A stretch of DNA of 64,000 nt from Rhytidiadelphus loreus. Taxonomy: Eukaryota > Streptophyta > Bryopsida > Hypnales > Hylocomiaceae. Made by a program: the position numbers and the translations under genes. Positions 23,790 to 35,504 of this stretch are shown here, one piece after another. The stretch lies in assembly GCA_947034895.1 (NCBI GenBank), contig OX344762.1, forward strand, positions 44,000,760 through 44,064,759, given 5' to 3'. Position 1 is the first letter of the stretch. Each line of letters starts with the position of its first letter. Under the pieces are notes generated by a model, which was given only the letters and a program-made list of their open reading frames with translations, ran no database searches and was not told the origin of the DNA.

Positions 23790-25358
23790 CCTTTTAATAC
23801 TGAAGGTCTTTTTTAGCTTCTTGGAGTTTGCTCAAAACTAAACAAAATGTCCAATTTTTTTATTACTTTTTATCTATATTTTCAAAATTGCAACCGTATG
23901 AATTCAAACTAGATGTATTATAGATCACATAGAAAAAGAAAACACAACAATATCACATATGAATTGAAAGATTATAATCTTTGATCAAGAAGATGTTAAA
24001 ACTTGTAAAAGTAATTTGAAGTCTTTCAATCTACTTTTTATATGTCAAATCTAAAATTGAAGATATGAAAAAAATATATATAGCTAAAGGAAATAATCAA
24101 TTTACAATTTCTCAAAATCTCTCTACATTTAAAAAAAATGAATTTCCAAAGTGATTTTTCTCTTAACCCCTAAAGGACCATGGCCATTCTTCTGTCAAAA
24201 ATTACTCAAAACTGCCATTTTTGCTGCATTCATCCAAAAACACAAAACAAAATACTTTTTTTAGAATCTAACTGTAGGATCTTGTACTTTACTAGTCGAG
24301 GATCATGTGGTAAAAATTTCATGGAGTTTGACCGTACAAATTGGAAGATATTAGCATTCAAAGTTGAAAAAATAAAGTTTTTTTGAACACTAGCCTGCAA
24401 TTTCAAATGACTTTGAATGCCATTTGTTAAATTTTTTTGCACTGTGGACCTTGAATTTTTTTTAAATTGTGTTGAAGAATTAAATTGAAAGTCTAGAAAA
24501 AAAATTTAAGAAAAAACACACGCTTGATTTTCATTCTTTAAAAAATTATTAAGTAGAAGTAGGTCCAAGATTGAAAGAAAAACTAAATTGTTAATAGCTC
24601 TAAAATGGGATTGAAACACAATAATCTGAACGGTGAGATTGTTTGAAATAGAAAACTTAACCTTGTCAAACAATTTTTTTTGAAAAATTGTGAAAAGTGC
24701 ATTCAAAATTAAATCCTATAAGTTATTTTTTCAAAAAGATGCTCAAATTGCCCGAAAAACAAGATTGTTCATAACTTTCACATTACTAATCCAAATGGGA
24801 TGAATCAAAGCTTCACATGTAGACAAAAATATGATCTTTAAGAAGAAAAAAATCAAAAAATTAATTTCAATTTTTGTAGATTTCTTTTTCTGCCCGGTGA
24901 CGTGAAAATTATGTTTACGATGCCATAACTTTTGCTCTAGGGCACCAATTGAAATAAAATTTATATTCCCTCGAAGCTAATAATTTTTCCTATCTTATGA
25001 GAAAGTTTCAAAAAGTTTTACTAAAAATTGAGATCATAGGAACCTATCCGAAATCCATTTTGTCCCCCAAGGGGACAATGGTCCTTTAGGGGTTAAGATC
25101 CAATATATTTGAGACTACTTTCCATGAGCCTCTAACACTGAAAAATCAAGATTCGCAATGCACACCCTTGCACACAATCTTCAATAGAATAATCACCAAC
25201 TATTTTTTTTCAAAATCGGATTTTTTTATGCTTAAAATAGATTTTAAATAGTATTCAATAGTAATAAAAAAAATCCCAAAAATAGTAGTTTGGTAAGATT
25301 TGATATAACTATAAAGCTTTGTCAACACCAAAATATAGTGCCTTCGGCATTTTAGACG
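23790..25358. mobile_element. Family 2 TTAA element interrupted by family 1 copy B
   Basis: Bases 23790-24162 and 25097-25358 match the left and right parts of the intact element at 35566, for example around CACAACAATATC and GCACAC-CCTTGCACA. TTAA borders both outer ends (23786-23789 and 25359-25362). The terminal repeats themselves are worn. A 926-bp family 1 copy sits inside. The intact relative shows the pre-insertion site. Confidence 0.65.
24167..25092. mobile_element. Family 1 TTAA element, copy B (926 bp)
   Basis: The ends are CCCCTAAAGGACCATGGCC and its inverse ending TGGTCCTTTAGGGG, flanked by TTAA at 24163-24166 and 25093-25096. The host is a family 2 element whose other copy at 35566 carries a single TTAA at the same point (35950-35953). 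Copy B has no coding capacity. It shares an internal block including GATGCTCAAATTGCCCGAAA with copies A and C. Confidence 0.85.
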
Positions 25359-25362
25359 TTAA

Positions 25363-26636
25363 ACATGTGAAGGCCTGAGTGGGCAACCCATGGAATCTCT
25401 TCTCAGGGAAAAAATTGGACAAACAGTGCGTAGCATGGTGAACAGTGGAACAAATTATTTGTCCAATGACATCAAACATACACACTTACACCCTTCACTT
25501 GACTAATAGTCGGTATGGCTGATCTCCAAGAATTCCAAAAAAATTCTCCCTCCACTCTAATCCTCAACCCTAATACCGTAAGATTGTGAGTTGAGTGATT
25601 ATGCAGACATCATTGGATTTTTCTCAAGGAAAGAAAGAAAACAATATAGATTGAGCAAGTTTGAAATTCTACTCTCAACAAGCTTAATTCTTTCACACCA
25701 TGCAATGATTTAGTATGCAAACTGGCATCGCAAGAGATCGACTCGAGACCACTTCACACTAGTAATCGTCGTGCGCCATCCAGATCTATGAAGAAAAGCG
25801 ACAGCAACCGGATAAGCTACTGCACTGCATCCAGCCATAGCGGAGTGACATTGGCAAATTTTCGGTTACACCGACTCATCATTTTCTGTGTGAGCTGCCA
25901 CAGATTGTCTTTGATGGTAATACTCTAAACTCTTGCAAAAAGAATCGCTCAGTAAACAAAAATATCTGAAAGCTGCAAGTGAACTTCGACTCGACTCAAA
26001 TCTACTTGTCACGAAAGGAACTTGATTTAAACTGCAAATCCAGACGAAGAGATACCTGGTATAAAACATCCAGTCTCACTATTCACACGGCCAAGCTTAC
26101 ATTGATCACCGGGTTCGGATTGACTAAAAAACAAAGTCTAAACTTCGCACCATGAGCTCCCCGTAAGCCACACCTTCATGTCAACCAGAAGTCACGTGGT
26201 TCATATGTTGACGATACATGCACACGATCTTTGCGCCAGCTCAATATGAAATCTACAAACGGAGCACAGACAAATCCAACTCGCTTCGTCAAAATATTCA
26301 TATCGCGTGCATCTCTGAAGAAAAGAACCAGGATTTGTTGCATAGAAGCACAAAAAACACTGAAAAGATGACTACAAATAGCTCGAACAAAACCTTCACA
26401 AACAACTATTCCCTATTCATGTTACACGGGTGGAAAGAAAATGTCCTAGAGGAAAACAATTATTGCCTCTCCCATTGACAAACGAAACACTGCAGGCATT
26501 CCACTCTTACACCATTCAAGGACAATAGAAAAAGCTCCCCAAGCTGGTGTCTATCGACGATGTGTTCAAGTCATTATGTAAGCAAGTTCGATTGGCTGTA
26601 GGCACCCTTAAGTGCAGATCAGATTTTACAACCTCT
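25363..26636. other. Gene-free stretch, 3' flank of the Abraxas-like gene
   Basis: From about 25690 to 26636 base composition is more balanced and could be 3' untranslated sequence of the minus-strand gene, possibly with an intron. The short frames here carry no recognisable domain. Confidence 0.4.
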
Positions 26637-28243
26637 TCAGCCACCCGAATGATTGGAGTCAAAATTGACTGACTCAACCTCAGCATCTGGACAAACGCCC
26701 ATGACAGTAACATTCTAAAAATGAACAGCAGAGTAGGATTAATATGTCTTCTAAAGTCCCCAAAAGCTTGCTAAGATACACGCAGCCCCACAGCCTTACT
26801 ACTTTTCGCATTTAAAAAGAACAATACCCACCACAACGAGAATTTCACGCTGTGGTAGTTCCAAGTAAAATAGAGCCAACAAGCATCATGACTCTCTGGT
26901 TGAAAACTCCGTACAATAGGAATACTAAAATCTACCGTAACCGGCAGAACTCCACGATGTCATCGCCTTTGAAGAGCCATTTTAAGCTTAGAATTTGCGA
27001 GTTCCTGTCAAAAAATGAGGGAAGTAGTAAGTCAGATGAATAAGCAATACCAAGAAAACCTGCGTAATGATAACAATATTAGAAGTTGCTCCTGTATCAC
27101 TAAAAATCACAACGGCACCATGAATATAGTCCTTGAAAATAGAAATATGAAAAGAATTCAAACCTGCTCAAAAATGACTTCATTCCCTTCACAAACTTGC
27201 TTTGCCAGCACGTCAAGCTTCCTTAACATGGTTTTGTACAAAGTTTCGAGCTCCCTGACGCTGCCTCCCTCTCCCTCTGTTCTTATTAAACTGTGTAATC
27301 TATCTACTGAGAAATCTTGAGAGTACATATCCAGGAGAGCTTGGTCCGCCTCTTGAAGCCCTTCCATTTGTACATCCGCATTGTGAGGAACCATACTCAG
27401 TCTTCTTAACCCCTCGTCGGAACTCTCATCATCCAATGCTGAAGACTTCATAAACCATGGAAATGGTGCTACAGGCGCAAATGAATCATACAATCCACGA
27501 TTTACCAATGCAGGACCAATATTTACAATTCTGACAGAGCGGGATTCGAAACACCCAGCTCCTGAAAGTTTTGGTCGGTACTGATATGCACGGTACTCAT
27601 GGGTCTGTATCGAACTCGTGTCAGTCGACTCCGTGTAGAGGAAAAAAATACAAGGAGAAGAAGAGGGAATTCCAATCAACTTCGATACGGCAACCTCGTG
27701 AGAGGGTTTTCTGCTTCCTATACCAACTTCTTTACTAGCCAGGCCATTCCCCTCGCCAAGAAGGGCACGAGAATCCCTTACTTTTCCATCCTCGGAGCTG
27801 ACAGCAGTATCTTCAGGTACACGAAATTGTGTGCTTCGCAAGTTATTTGTAACAGTAAATTCTCGCATAGAAGGTCTCATTGCTGATCCCCTTCGCCCAA
27901 CAAACCAACCAATGGGAGGATCTCCACCCCTGGCTTCTCTCTCACCAATCATTTGAGCAAATTTCAATGCATCGATGTTTCCAGTCGCGTCATAAAAGCT
28001 GGTCACCCCGCCAGAACAGAAATGGCCGGTCACGACAGCTGATATCTCGTGAGACGTCTGGGGACCTACGTCTTCGTCCACCATTGTTGAAGTTGTATTG
28101 CGTTCAACATGACCAAACAAAACACCGTCACAATCCCCTGACGAGGAGTTTACTGCTTGCATCAAAGCTGCCAGAGCGGCACCAGACACTGCGACTCGAT
28201 CAACTGGTGCATCTCCATCGGGTGCGAGCCTGCCATGCGCCAT
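26637..28243 (-). CDS. Abraxas/Abro1-like MPN-domain scaffold protein
   Basis: Resembles the Abraxas/Abro1 (FAM175) scaffold that holds the BRCC36 lysine-63 deubiquitinase in BRCA1-A and BRISC complexes. Two exons: 27164-28243 (360 codons) and 26637-26714 (25 codons plus stop), giving about 385 residues. Family marks are VDRVAVSGAALAALMQAV and DGVLFGHVERN near the start, GGVTSFYDATG, PIGWFVGRRGSAMRPSMRE, SSPCIFFLYTE, and a C-terminal helical segment (ELETLYKTMLRKLDVL). The zinc-binding JAMM residues of active MPN proteases are absent, as expected for the non-catalytic subunit. I chose the ATG at 28241-28243 (GACATGGCG context). The frame stays open upstream to about 28366 without an ATG, so a 5' exon is possible. 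The small last exon rests on phase and a good acceptor only. Confidence 0.75.
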
Positions 28244-29698
28244 GTCCCAGACGAACACTCCGTCTTGAGCTCTGAGTCCCGCACACTCACTTTTGTCCCT
28301 AACCTCAACCACGACCGAGGTAGGACTGTAAGTTTTCTCCTCTATAATCCTCCAGTACGAGTATAATTACAACACTTTGCTAGTAATAACTCACAGGCTC
28401 CTGTACAAAATGGCACGCCCCTGCACATTCAATTCAGATGGTTATATTAATTATAAACCCTAGCGTTACGAAATGAATTATAGAAAATTGTCACTGATTT
28501 CAGAAGAGAAATCTAAAACAAAGCCAAACCTTAAGATCCAAGAAAATTTACAAATCCCTAAATGTCGATCGAAAACGTGCAAACGAGAACGAAACGAACT
28601 TATAAACCTCAACAGCACCAGCTGAATCACGTTAAATGCAGTAAAACTATATTTAACACAAACCTTAGCATTATGACATGACATAACAAACTGTAAATTG
28701 ATTTCAGAAGAGAATTGTAAACCATTGCCAAACCCTAGACTCCAAGAAACTTGAAAACTCGATTGAAAACTCGTAAACGAGAAAGAAATTACCTAAATCA
28801 TCCTCAACAGTAACAACGGAATCACGAGTACCAACAACAGCGGATACAGTACTGAAACGTGCGATACACTTGCACACAGTTATATAAACTAGAATGAGAA
28901 TTGCTAATTCACGAAGACGTGAATTATCCTCAAGGATCTAATTCTCAGCAATTTATCCAAATCACCTAACAAAATCTGGCATAATCGACACGGAAACTCC
29001 TCCAATGTTTAACTAAACCAGCAAATGTCAAATTACCGCAAACGAAAGGAAGAATCCATCCACCAATTTCAAACCACCGCACTCCCAGACAACATTACAC
29101 ACAATCGGAATCAACACGAAGAAGTAAACCTCCCGACGCCGGAAAAAACGATGCAGAGCAGCTCGAGGAAGAATTAAAAATGAAGAGCTAAAAATTCACC
29201 ACAAGCGATAGAAGAATGAAATTACCAAGAGATGGAATCGCCGCAACTTCAAGTGAACGAATCGAACAAGAGACTGCGATGGTGTCTCCAATTGAGAATG
29301 AAAATGGAAGAGCAATTTGCGAGGAGGCCAGTACTCGCAATCACACAGCTCGGCAGTGGAAGAACTCGCTTCGTCGACCAGACGTGGTGCTCATTTGTAA
29401 ACCCTAATTTCTCACGGTACAAGAGTTCTTGCAGCACGGTTGCAGCACGGTCTTGGGTAGGACACAACGAAACCGCGGGTTCAGGTGTCTAATCTCACGT
29501 ACGTTCAATATTTAAATTATTTAAAACCCACGTCATCTAAGTTAAGGGTTGGCCCACCTTTATCATCTATTTCTTTCAATGCAAATATTTTTAGCTCATT
29601 TTTCAAACAAAAAAAGAAAAATAGTTGTTGAATATAACACAAGTGGTTATATATTTTTTGAAACATTATTGAATTACTTATGAATTTTCAAACAAGTT
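28244..29698. other. Upstream region of the Abraxas-like gene
   Basis: Holds the promoter and leader of the minus-strand gene. Telobox-like AAACCCTA motifs occur near 28456, 28731 and 29398. Two similar stretches (around 28490-28560 and 28700-28770) contain GATTTCAGAAGAGAA and suggest a local duplication. No coding exon is evident. Confidence 0.45.
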
Positions 29699-30641
29699 CA
29701 CTAGAAGAAAATGAGGGGTTTTGCAACTACAGTATGCAACTCATTTTGTAGTTGCATAGGATGTTTGCAACTAGGTGACAATGTAGAGTCCGTAGTTGCA
29801 GTGGACAAGTCGCATTAGTTGCAGTCTAGTTGCAAGGTTTTTTGTCATCCGACACCATACAAAGAACTTCATCCTTGTGTGCAACTTACTTGCAACTTGT
29901 AGATTTGTAAATTTTAAAATATAAATCTCAATGATTTGTAGATTTCAAATTTTCAGATCTACTTCCTTTCTAGATTTTAGAATTTCAGAACTACCTTTTT
30001 CTTAGATTTTTGAATTTCAAATCTACCTTTTTCTAGATTTCAAAATTTCAAATCTACCTTCTTCTTAGATTTCAAAATTTCAGATCTACCTTCTTTCTAG
30101 ATTTCAAAATTCAATTTCATAGATTATAAAATTTCTTGAATTTTTATTATTTTTTAAATTTTTATATACAAAATCTACAAATTGTAGAAACCCACAAATT
30201 ATAGAAATCTTAGAATTCTATCAAAAGAATTCATTACATAAGACTATAACAACTTACAAGTCTTATATGTTCAATCTAATGGTACTCTTTACAATTGATA
30301 TGGGTCAATTGATATAACACGAATGGGAATGAACTTTGAAAGCAACTAGGAAACAACTAGAGTGCAACTAAGAAACAACTAGCGTACAACTAGGAAACAA
30401 CTATGGTCATTTTACAGTTGCATAATAGTTGCATAGGACACTAGTTGTTTCCTAGTCTTTTTTTGCAACTACAGAATGACTACTTTTTGCAACTAAAACA
30501 ATGAATGAATGTTGTAAAACAATGACACAAAACAACTACATTAGATTTGGTGCAAATAGAGAGGAAACTAGTTGCATGACAGTTGCATAGGGCACTAGTT
30601 GCATAGTAGTTGGTTGTGCCGGACGTGTTTTTCTTCTAGTG
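29699..30641. mobile_element. Non-autonomous CACTA-type element (943 bp)
   Basis: It starts CACTAGAAGAAAA and ends TTTTTCTTCTAGTG, the terminal signature of the CACTA (CMC/En-Spm) superfamily. A 3-bp duplication GTT flanks it (29696-29698 and 30642-30644), the duplication size expected for this group. Subterminal regions are packed with short repeats in both directions, such as AGTTGCATAG, CAACTAGGAAACAACTA and GATTTCAAAATTTCA, also typical. No transposase frame is present. Confidence 0.9.
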
Positions 30642-30644
30642 GTT

Positions 30645-32109
30645 GTGTCATAGGCACTTATTTATGACTTTAGGTCTTTCATAAAATTTTCATTTACAAC
30701 TTATAAAAAGAAATGGAGAAAGCAAGGAGAATGATTAACTCTTACAATATATAATATTTTTTTCTTGATTCACTCAATGACTATAGAGGTCAATTTAAGG
30801 ACCATCTTATGTCCATTTTAGAGCTAGTTATGGGGGCAATTCTAAATGCCTAAGCAAATTTTGAGCCTCCTTTAGAGGATAAAAAAATGTATCAATAGAA
30901 AAAAAAATCATACCATACCTATTGATATTGGCAAAATATATAATGATAAAAAATATATAACAAACGTAGTTATAATCAACTATCAGTTTCCAAATTTTAT
31001 ATTATTTACATTTAAAAGCATTTTTTAAATTTATAAATTTTTGAAAAATAACTTGGTAAAATTAATAAACTATATAATGATCGCACTTGAAATTACTACA
31101 ATATTATTATACTTGAATTATTAAGGAAAAAGAAGTATACGAAATTTTGATCAAATTGATTTTAGCTCATTTATTTAGCGGCTTTGGAAAAATGAACTTA
31201 TAGACAATTCCATTCCAAGAATTTCTGATGTTCCAAACAATTTTTGGTTTATATTATTTTCCTTCATAGAATGGTCATGTACAATGTTTTTTTTGTCGTT
31301 ACATATTTTCTTTACTAAAGTTGTTCCTCTAAGTAATTTGATAGGAGACTTTTGCAATGTCTCTTGAATTTAAGGCATAAATTTACAATTTGTTTTGGCC
31401 TCTTATACCTTTTGCATTTTTGTAAATAATAATCAAATGCTATTCATAAACTTCATCCAATCATAGTTGTTGTTAGAGATTTTTTGCATGTGAGTTAAAC
31501 AATAAAACCTAACTCATAGTTTTAGTTGTCAAAAAAATTTGCTCAATTTTAGGTGATATGACTTATCTCCTCAAAAAACACAAACCACAAGTTGCTTGGA
31601 AGTTGGGGGCAAAATGGGAGACAAATAAAATGAAAATGAAGGAACCATCTAGATAAGTTTTGTGGTGTTAATGTCATATATAGGTACAAATATAAAGTTG
31701 TACACAAGTATGGATGCAAAGGCATAGGGATATACGGATAATACTTATACAAATATGGACATGCATACATATAGGTACAAATGTAGTTACAGTTGCTGAT
31801 ATGGGTGCAAATTATCCCATATCTTTTACTAACAACTTGAGTTATACCTATATTTGACTTCCTGAGAAATTAAATTAAGTTACATTGGACAAGGGTACTT
31901 GGATTCAAGTTTGTTAATTTGATTATTGACGGAGGTCCTCAAATACAAAAACGAAGAGCCCTGTGACCTGGAGGCTTAGCTGAAGTGGACCCCATCTCAT
32001 CAAGTCCACGTGTTGTGTCCTTAGCATTCTGTGATCCTCATTGCCACTGCTTCTTCCCTTCCGAAAGATTTCCAAAGCTTCCCACATTGCTTCCCTTCGC
32101 ACATCGAGA
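30645..32109. other. Gene-free stretch and Tic20 promoter
   Basis: AT-rich DNA with no supported gene. From about 31925 it becomes more balanced and is probably the promoter and leader of the Tic20-like gene. Short irregular repeats (GGTACAAAT, TACATATAGG) occur at 31680-31790. Confidence 0.45.
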
Positions 32110-32862
32110 ATGGCGATGGCGTCGTCCGTTGGAGTGGGAAGCTCGTCGTTGCTCTTACCCCAGCGCTACAGTTCCCCAGCTGCAGCTTCCGGACGAATCT
32201 CTCCGAATTTGTGGGCTTGTAGGGGAGCTTTCTCACGACCGCGGTTGAATGCAGCGCTTCGAAGCAACCACGGACCATTGGGAAGCACCAAATTAGGGTT
32301 ATCATCGTTTACACAGACGTCTCCCTCATCGGCTGGAGTTTCCCCTACGGGCGAGGGGACCCGACGTTCGGATGTGAGCGCGCAAGCGGGGCAGGGTGAC
32401 AGCGTGAACGCAGCGGAGCGCGTGATCGCTGCATTGGGGTATTTCTTGCCGCTTTTCGATGGCATTCAGTACGGGCGCTACTTGTTCTTGCAGTTCCCCG
32501 TGGCGGAGAGACTGTTGACGCCGCTGTTCCCGTTGCTGTCAGTGTACAAGAGCTTCCCTTTCTCGAATTTCATCGCCTTCTTCGGGCTCTACTTGGCGGT
32601 GGTCCGAAACCCTAATTTCAGCCGGTACGTGCGGTTCAACGCCATGCAGGCTGTGGTGTTGGACGTGCTTCTCATCTTCCCGACTCTTGTGGAACGCACG
32701 TTCACGCCGCGTGGCGGAATTGGCTTCGAGCTCCTTGTCGTTTTTTACAACTCCGTGTTTTTGTTCTTGGTTGCCTGCTTCGTCTTCGGTATAGTGTCGT
32801 GTATTCTTGGGAAGACCCCAAGACTACCCTTAGTAGCAGAGGCTGCAGACCAACAAGTGTAG
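32110..32862 (+). CDS. TIC20-like: Tic20-like chloroplast inner-envelope translocon protein
   Basis: A membrane subunit of the plastid inner-envelope import machinery by family knowledge. Single exon, 250 residues. The first ~90 residues are rich in Ser, Ala, Arg and Pro with few acidic residues, as in a plastid transit peptide. The mature part begins near AAERVIAALGYFLPLFDGIQ and contains four hydrophobic helices: around YFLPLFDGI, NFIAFFGLYLAVV, QAVVLDVLLIFPTLV and VVFYNSVFLFLVACFVF. The motif VRNPNFSRYVRFNAMQAVVL is characteristic. It looks closer to the Tic20-II/V branch than to Tic20-I, from memory of those sequences. The ATG at 32110 follows in-frame upstream sequence with no earlier ATG in the same frame. 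The region is GC-richer than its surroundings. Confidence 0.9.
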   Translation: MAMASSVGVGSSSLLLPQRYSSPAAASGRISPNLWACRGAFSRPRLNAALRSNHGPLGSTKLGLSSFTQTSPSSAGVSPTGEGTRRSDVSAQAGQGDSVNAAERVIAALGYFLPLFDGIQYGRYLFLQFPVAERLLTPLFPLLSVYKSFPFSNFIAFFGLYLAVVRNPNFSRYVRFNAMQAVVLDVLLIFPTLVERTFTPRGGIGFELLVVFYNSVFLFLVACFVFGIVSCILGKTPRLPLVAEAADQQV

Positions 32863-34249
32863 AGCTCTGCCAATTTCTTTTTCCAGTTTCTTAGTAAAAT
32901 TTTCATTGACTCCCAACTTGTGCGGAGTGCCATGGTTTCGTCCCTGATCATTCTGTGGTGATAAGGGAGGAGGAGCTATTCGACTCTGTGTGAGGTCTTT
33001 TTTTTGGTCAATGCTTTGAGACTGAGCGTAAGTGGAATCCAGGCACGATATTTGAGTACTGTATGCTAAAGTTATAAGAGTTCAAAGTCTAATTAAAATG
33101 ATAAGTTTGTACATCCTCTCCGCTATTGACATTGATGGATGAGTTGTTAGTCGAAGTGACTAGAAGTCGATTTGTCACCCTCAAGAGTCCATGTCAAGCT
33201 TTCCAGTTTGTAATGTCGACTGATAACAAAGGATGGGAACCGTTTTGAGCAACACTCAGTTGTGTAGCTTTAAAATTACTATGCTTCTAGAAGCGCAAAA
33301 AATTATGTTTTATTTTCTCTTTACAACTGCAGGAGAGAATTTAATAAAAGGCACAACATCACACAAGCTTTGGATTACCGAAACACAGTTAAGTATGACC
33401 CATCTACTGGGCCTAGAGTCATTTTCAAATACGGTATGTCACTTTAAATCTGACAGTTTTTCTTGGAAAATCCTCTCATGAATTAGTCGATCAGTTTTTA
33501 CAAATTTCTTGTCAAATTACCACTCCGGACTACTCGAATGTAACTCAGTACCACAAAACAATGACTCTCGACACCATTTAGAAGTCCTATCCGTACATCT
33601 TCACAATACACTGGATCCTCCATACCAGCTATAAATCAAAGTCCTCAGTTTCCGAGTTCACAAAAAAAAATTGATGTAACCCACGTCCTTGAGTCTGATG
33701 ATGTAGACTCGTTAGACCAAGAACTCACCGTTAAATTGTACAGGTACATTGTTTCCAAGTAACACATAGCAAAATCTCCACAAAACTTCTCAAAATGTGT
33801 GAAAGCAAAATTTGAACGCGTCGTGGTGAGTTTTTAAGTGGTTTTCTTCATTTCCGGACATATCAGCCTTGAATTAAAACTAAATGTAAATATTGTTCTA
33901 CAAAAATCAATTTGTTTGTGCCTTCCCCTATACAGAATTGGTTCTGCAAAAATTAGTGAAGGAGGTCTGCTTGAAAATCCTACTCACCAAGTTGTCGTCT
34001 ACACGAACGTCCAAAATGTTGTCCCACATCTTTAAAATGGTGGTCATGCATTGGCATCTGACACACCTTCATGGTCTTCTAATGTGAAGCCCACATGCTA
34101 GCTTGCCGTAATGTCTCGCCTGTAAGACCCGCTTTCACCTCTTGCTACAAGTTAAGGAGAGCACTCCTACAGTTTTAAGGACACCCTAAAACCCTAAAAC
34201 CTATATTGCCGCATGTTCCTAGGTTTGCTTATCAAAACTTCCATACAGA
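32863..34249. other. 3' flank of Tic20-like gene and unassigned DNA
   Basis: No intact gene. On the minus strand, short stretches around 33850-34080 translate into protein-like text interrupted by stops; these may be further remnants of the relic at 34250-34900. Direct evidence is weak. Confidence 0.35.
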
Positions 34250-34900
34250 TCTGTTTGCTTCCGAAGGAAACTGTAGATTTGCATCCAGGAGATGGTGGTC
34301 TCATCCCGACCTGCCAAAGGGCAAGGTCTCGTACATGTATCTGGACATGGAGCTAACAGCAATGGTGCTTGCTGCCCCGCAGCTACTGTTTAGCTTCGCC
34401 AACTTGGACGCTCCTCTCAAATCTACAAACATCTTTCTCTTGTTAGCCACTGAGTCCGAGACTTGCTGATTGGTGACGAGGAAGTAGTCTGTCAGAGGCT
34501 CCAATCCCACGTCATGGAAGTAGGCTTCCATAGCTTCCTGCATCATTTTGAGCTTCCACTCCAGAGACCGATCTGCGCAGTCTTCTAGTACCTGTACTAG
34601 CATCTTCTCCTTCATACAGTTGAACACACCAACCTAGTTCTGCAGAGCCACTAAGAAGGCCTCCTCCGACGGGTAAGTGCCCACAACCTTGGTCTGCTCT
34701 TCAGTTTCATGAATTACAAGAAACATGTCCTTGCAGGCATCACTCACATATGGGGTTGTACTCCCGGGAGCCATCCAATCAACACAGAAAAATGAGACAC
34801 AGTATAATGCTTGCAAAAATTTCGGTACTCTTCGTCAAGAAACCGCACACCTACAAGTGAGGAGAACATTGATGTGGTTAGATCTCTTTGCGATAAAGTG
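34250..34900 (-). pseudogene. Broken gene relic of unknown family
   Basis: A minus-strand frame runs from 34816 to 34301 with one in-frame TAG at 34634-34636. Both sides read like real protein, for example PYVSDACKDMFLVIHETEEQ before the stop and LKMMQEAMEAYFHDVGLEPL after it. Upstream, protein-like text continues in this and another frame (KLRVAFGIHFIAKRSNHINV), suggesting a frameshift or an unspliced junction. I do not recognise the family. A spliced gene with a short intron across the TAG is the alternative, but no suitable donor and acceptor pair stands out. Confidence 0.4.
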
Positions 34901-35500
34901 GATCCCGAAGGCCACCCGCAGCTTCAAATCTAACAATGTGGAGACAATGTGACTTCTGTTTTGACTACTCTACCCCAATCAGTGGAAACGCAAACAATGA
35001 AAGGCAGCACAAAACCTTACAAGTCACATGTATGCCAAAGTGCTATCTCTCTCTCTTAGAGCTCATGAAAGTATGAGGTCTTGAGTCCCGCCACATCCTT
35101 AAGCACTTAAATTCAAAACAAAACACATCGATCCACAAGCAAGAAACAGCACAAATCAGGAACACTCCCACTTACCTAATGCATAGAGCAGTAGGACTCC
35201 CAAAAATGCCTGGGCCTCCGCTGGTATACTAGTCGAAAGGAACACGTTCAGAACTCACGGTTTGCTACTGATTGATGGACATAACTCAGTTGACAAACAC
35301 AAAAGGAGCGTGTGTGCTACGCTTCTGTGGCGTCGGCTGGGCCAAAGTTCTTGCAACGACTATGAAGGGTTGAAGGAGGAAGGTGGCGGGAAATTAAGAG
35401 GCTGGGACCCAAGAAAGATTAGGGTTTAGGGTTTAGAATTTATGAGAGACGGAAATTTAGGTGAAAATCACAATCCTTTTTGCAATGTTTGGGACTTTGG
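34901..35500. other. Unassigned spacer
   Basis: No gene is supported. A short telomere-like run (GGGTTTAGGGTTTAG) lies near 35423-35437. Confidence 0.4.
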
Positions 35501-35504
35501 ATCT

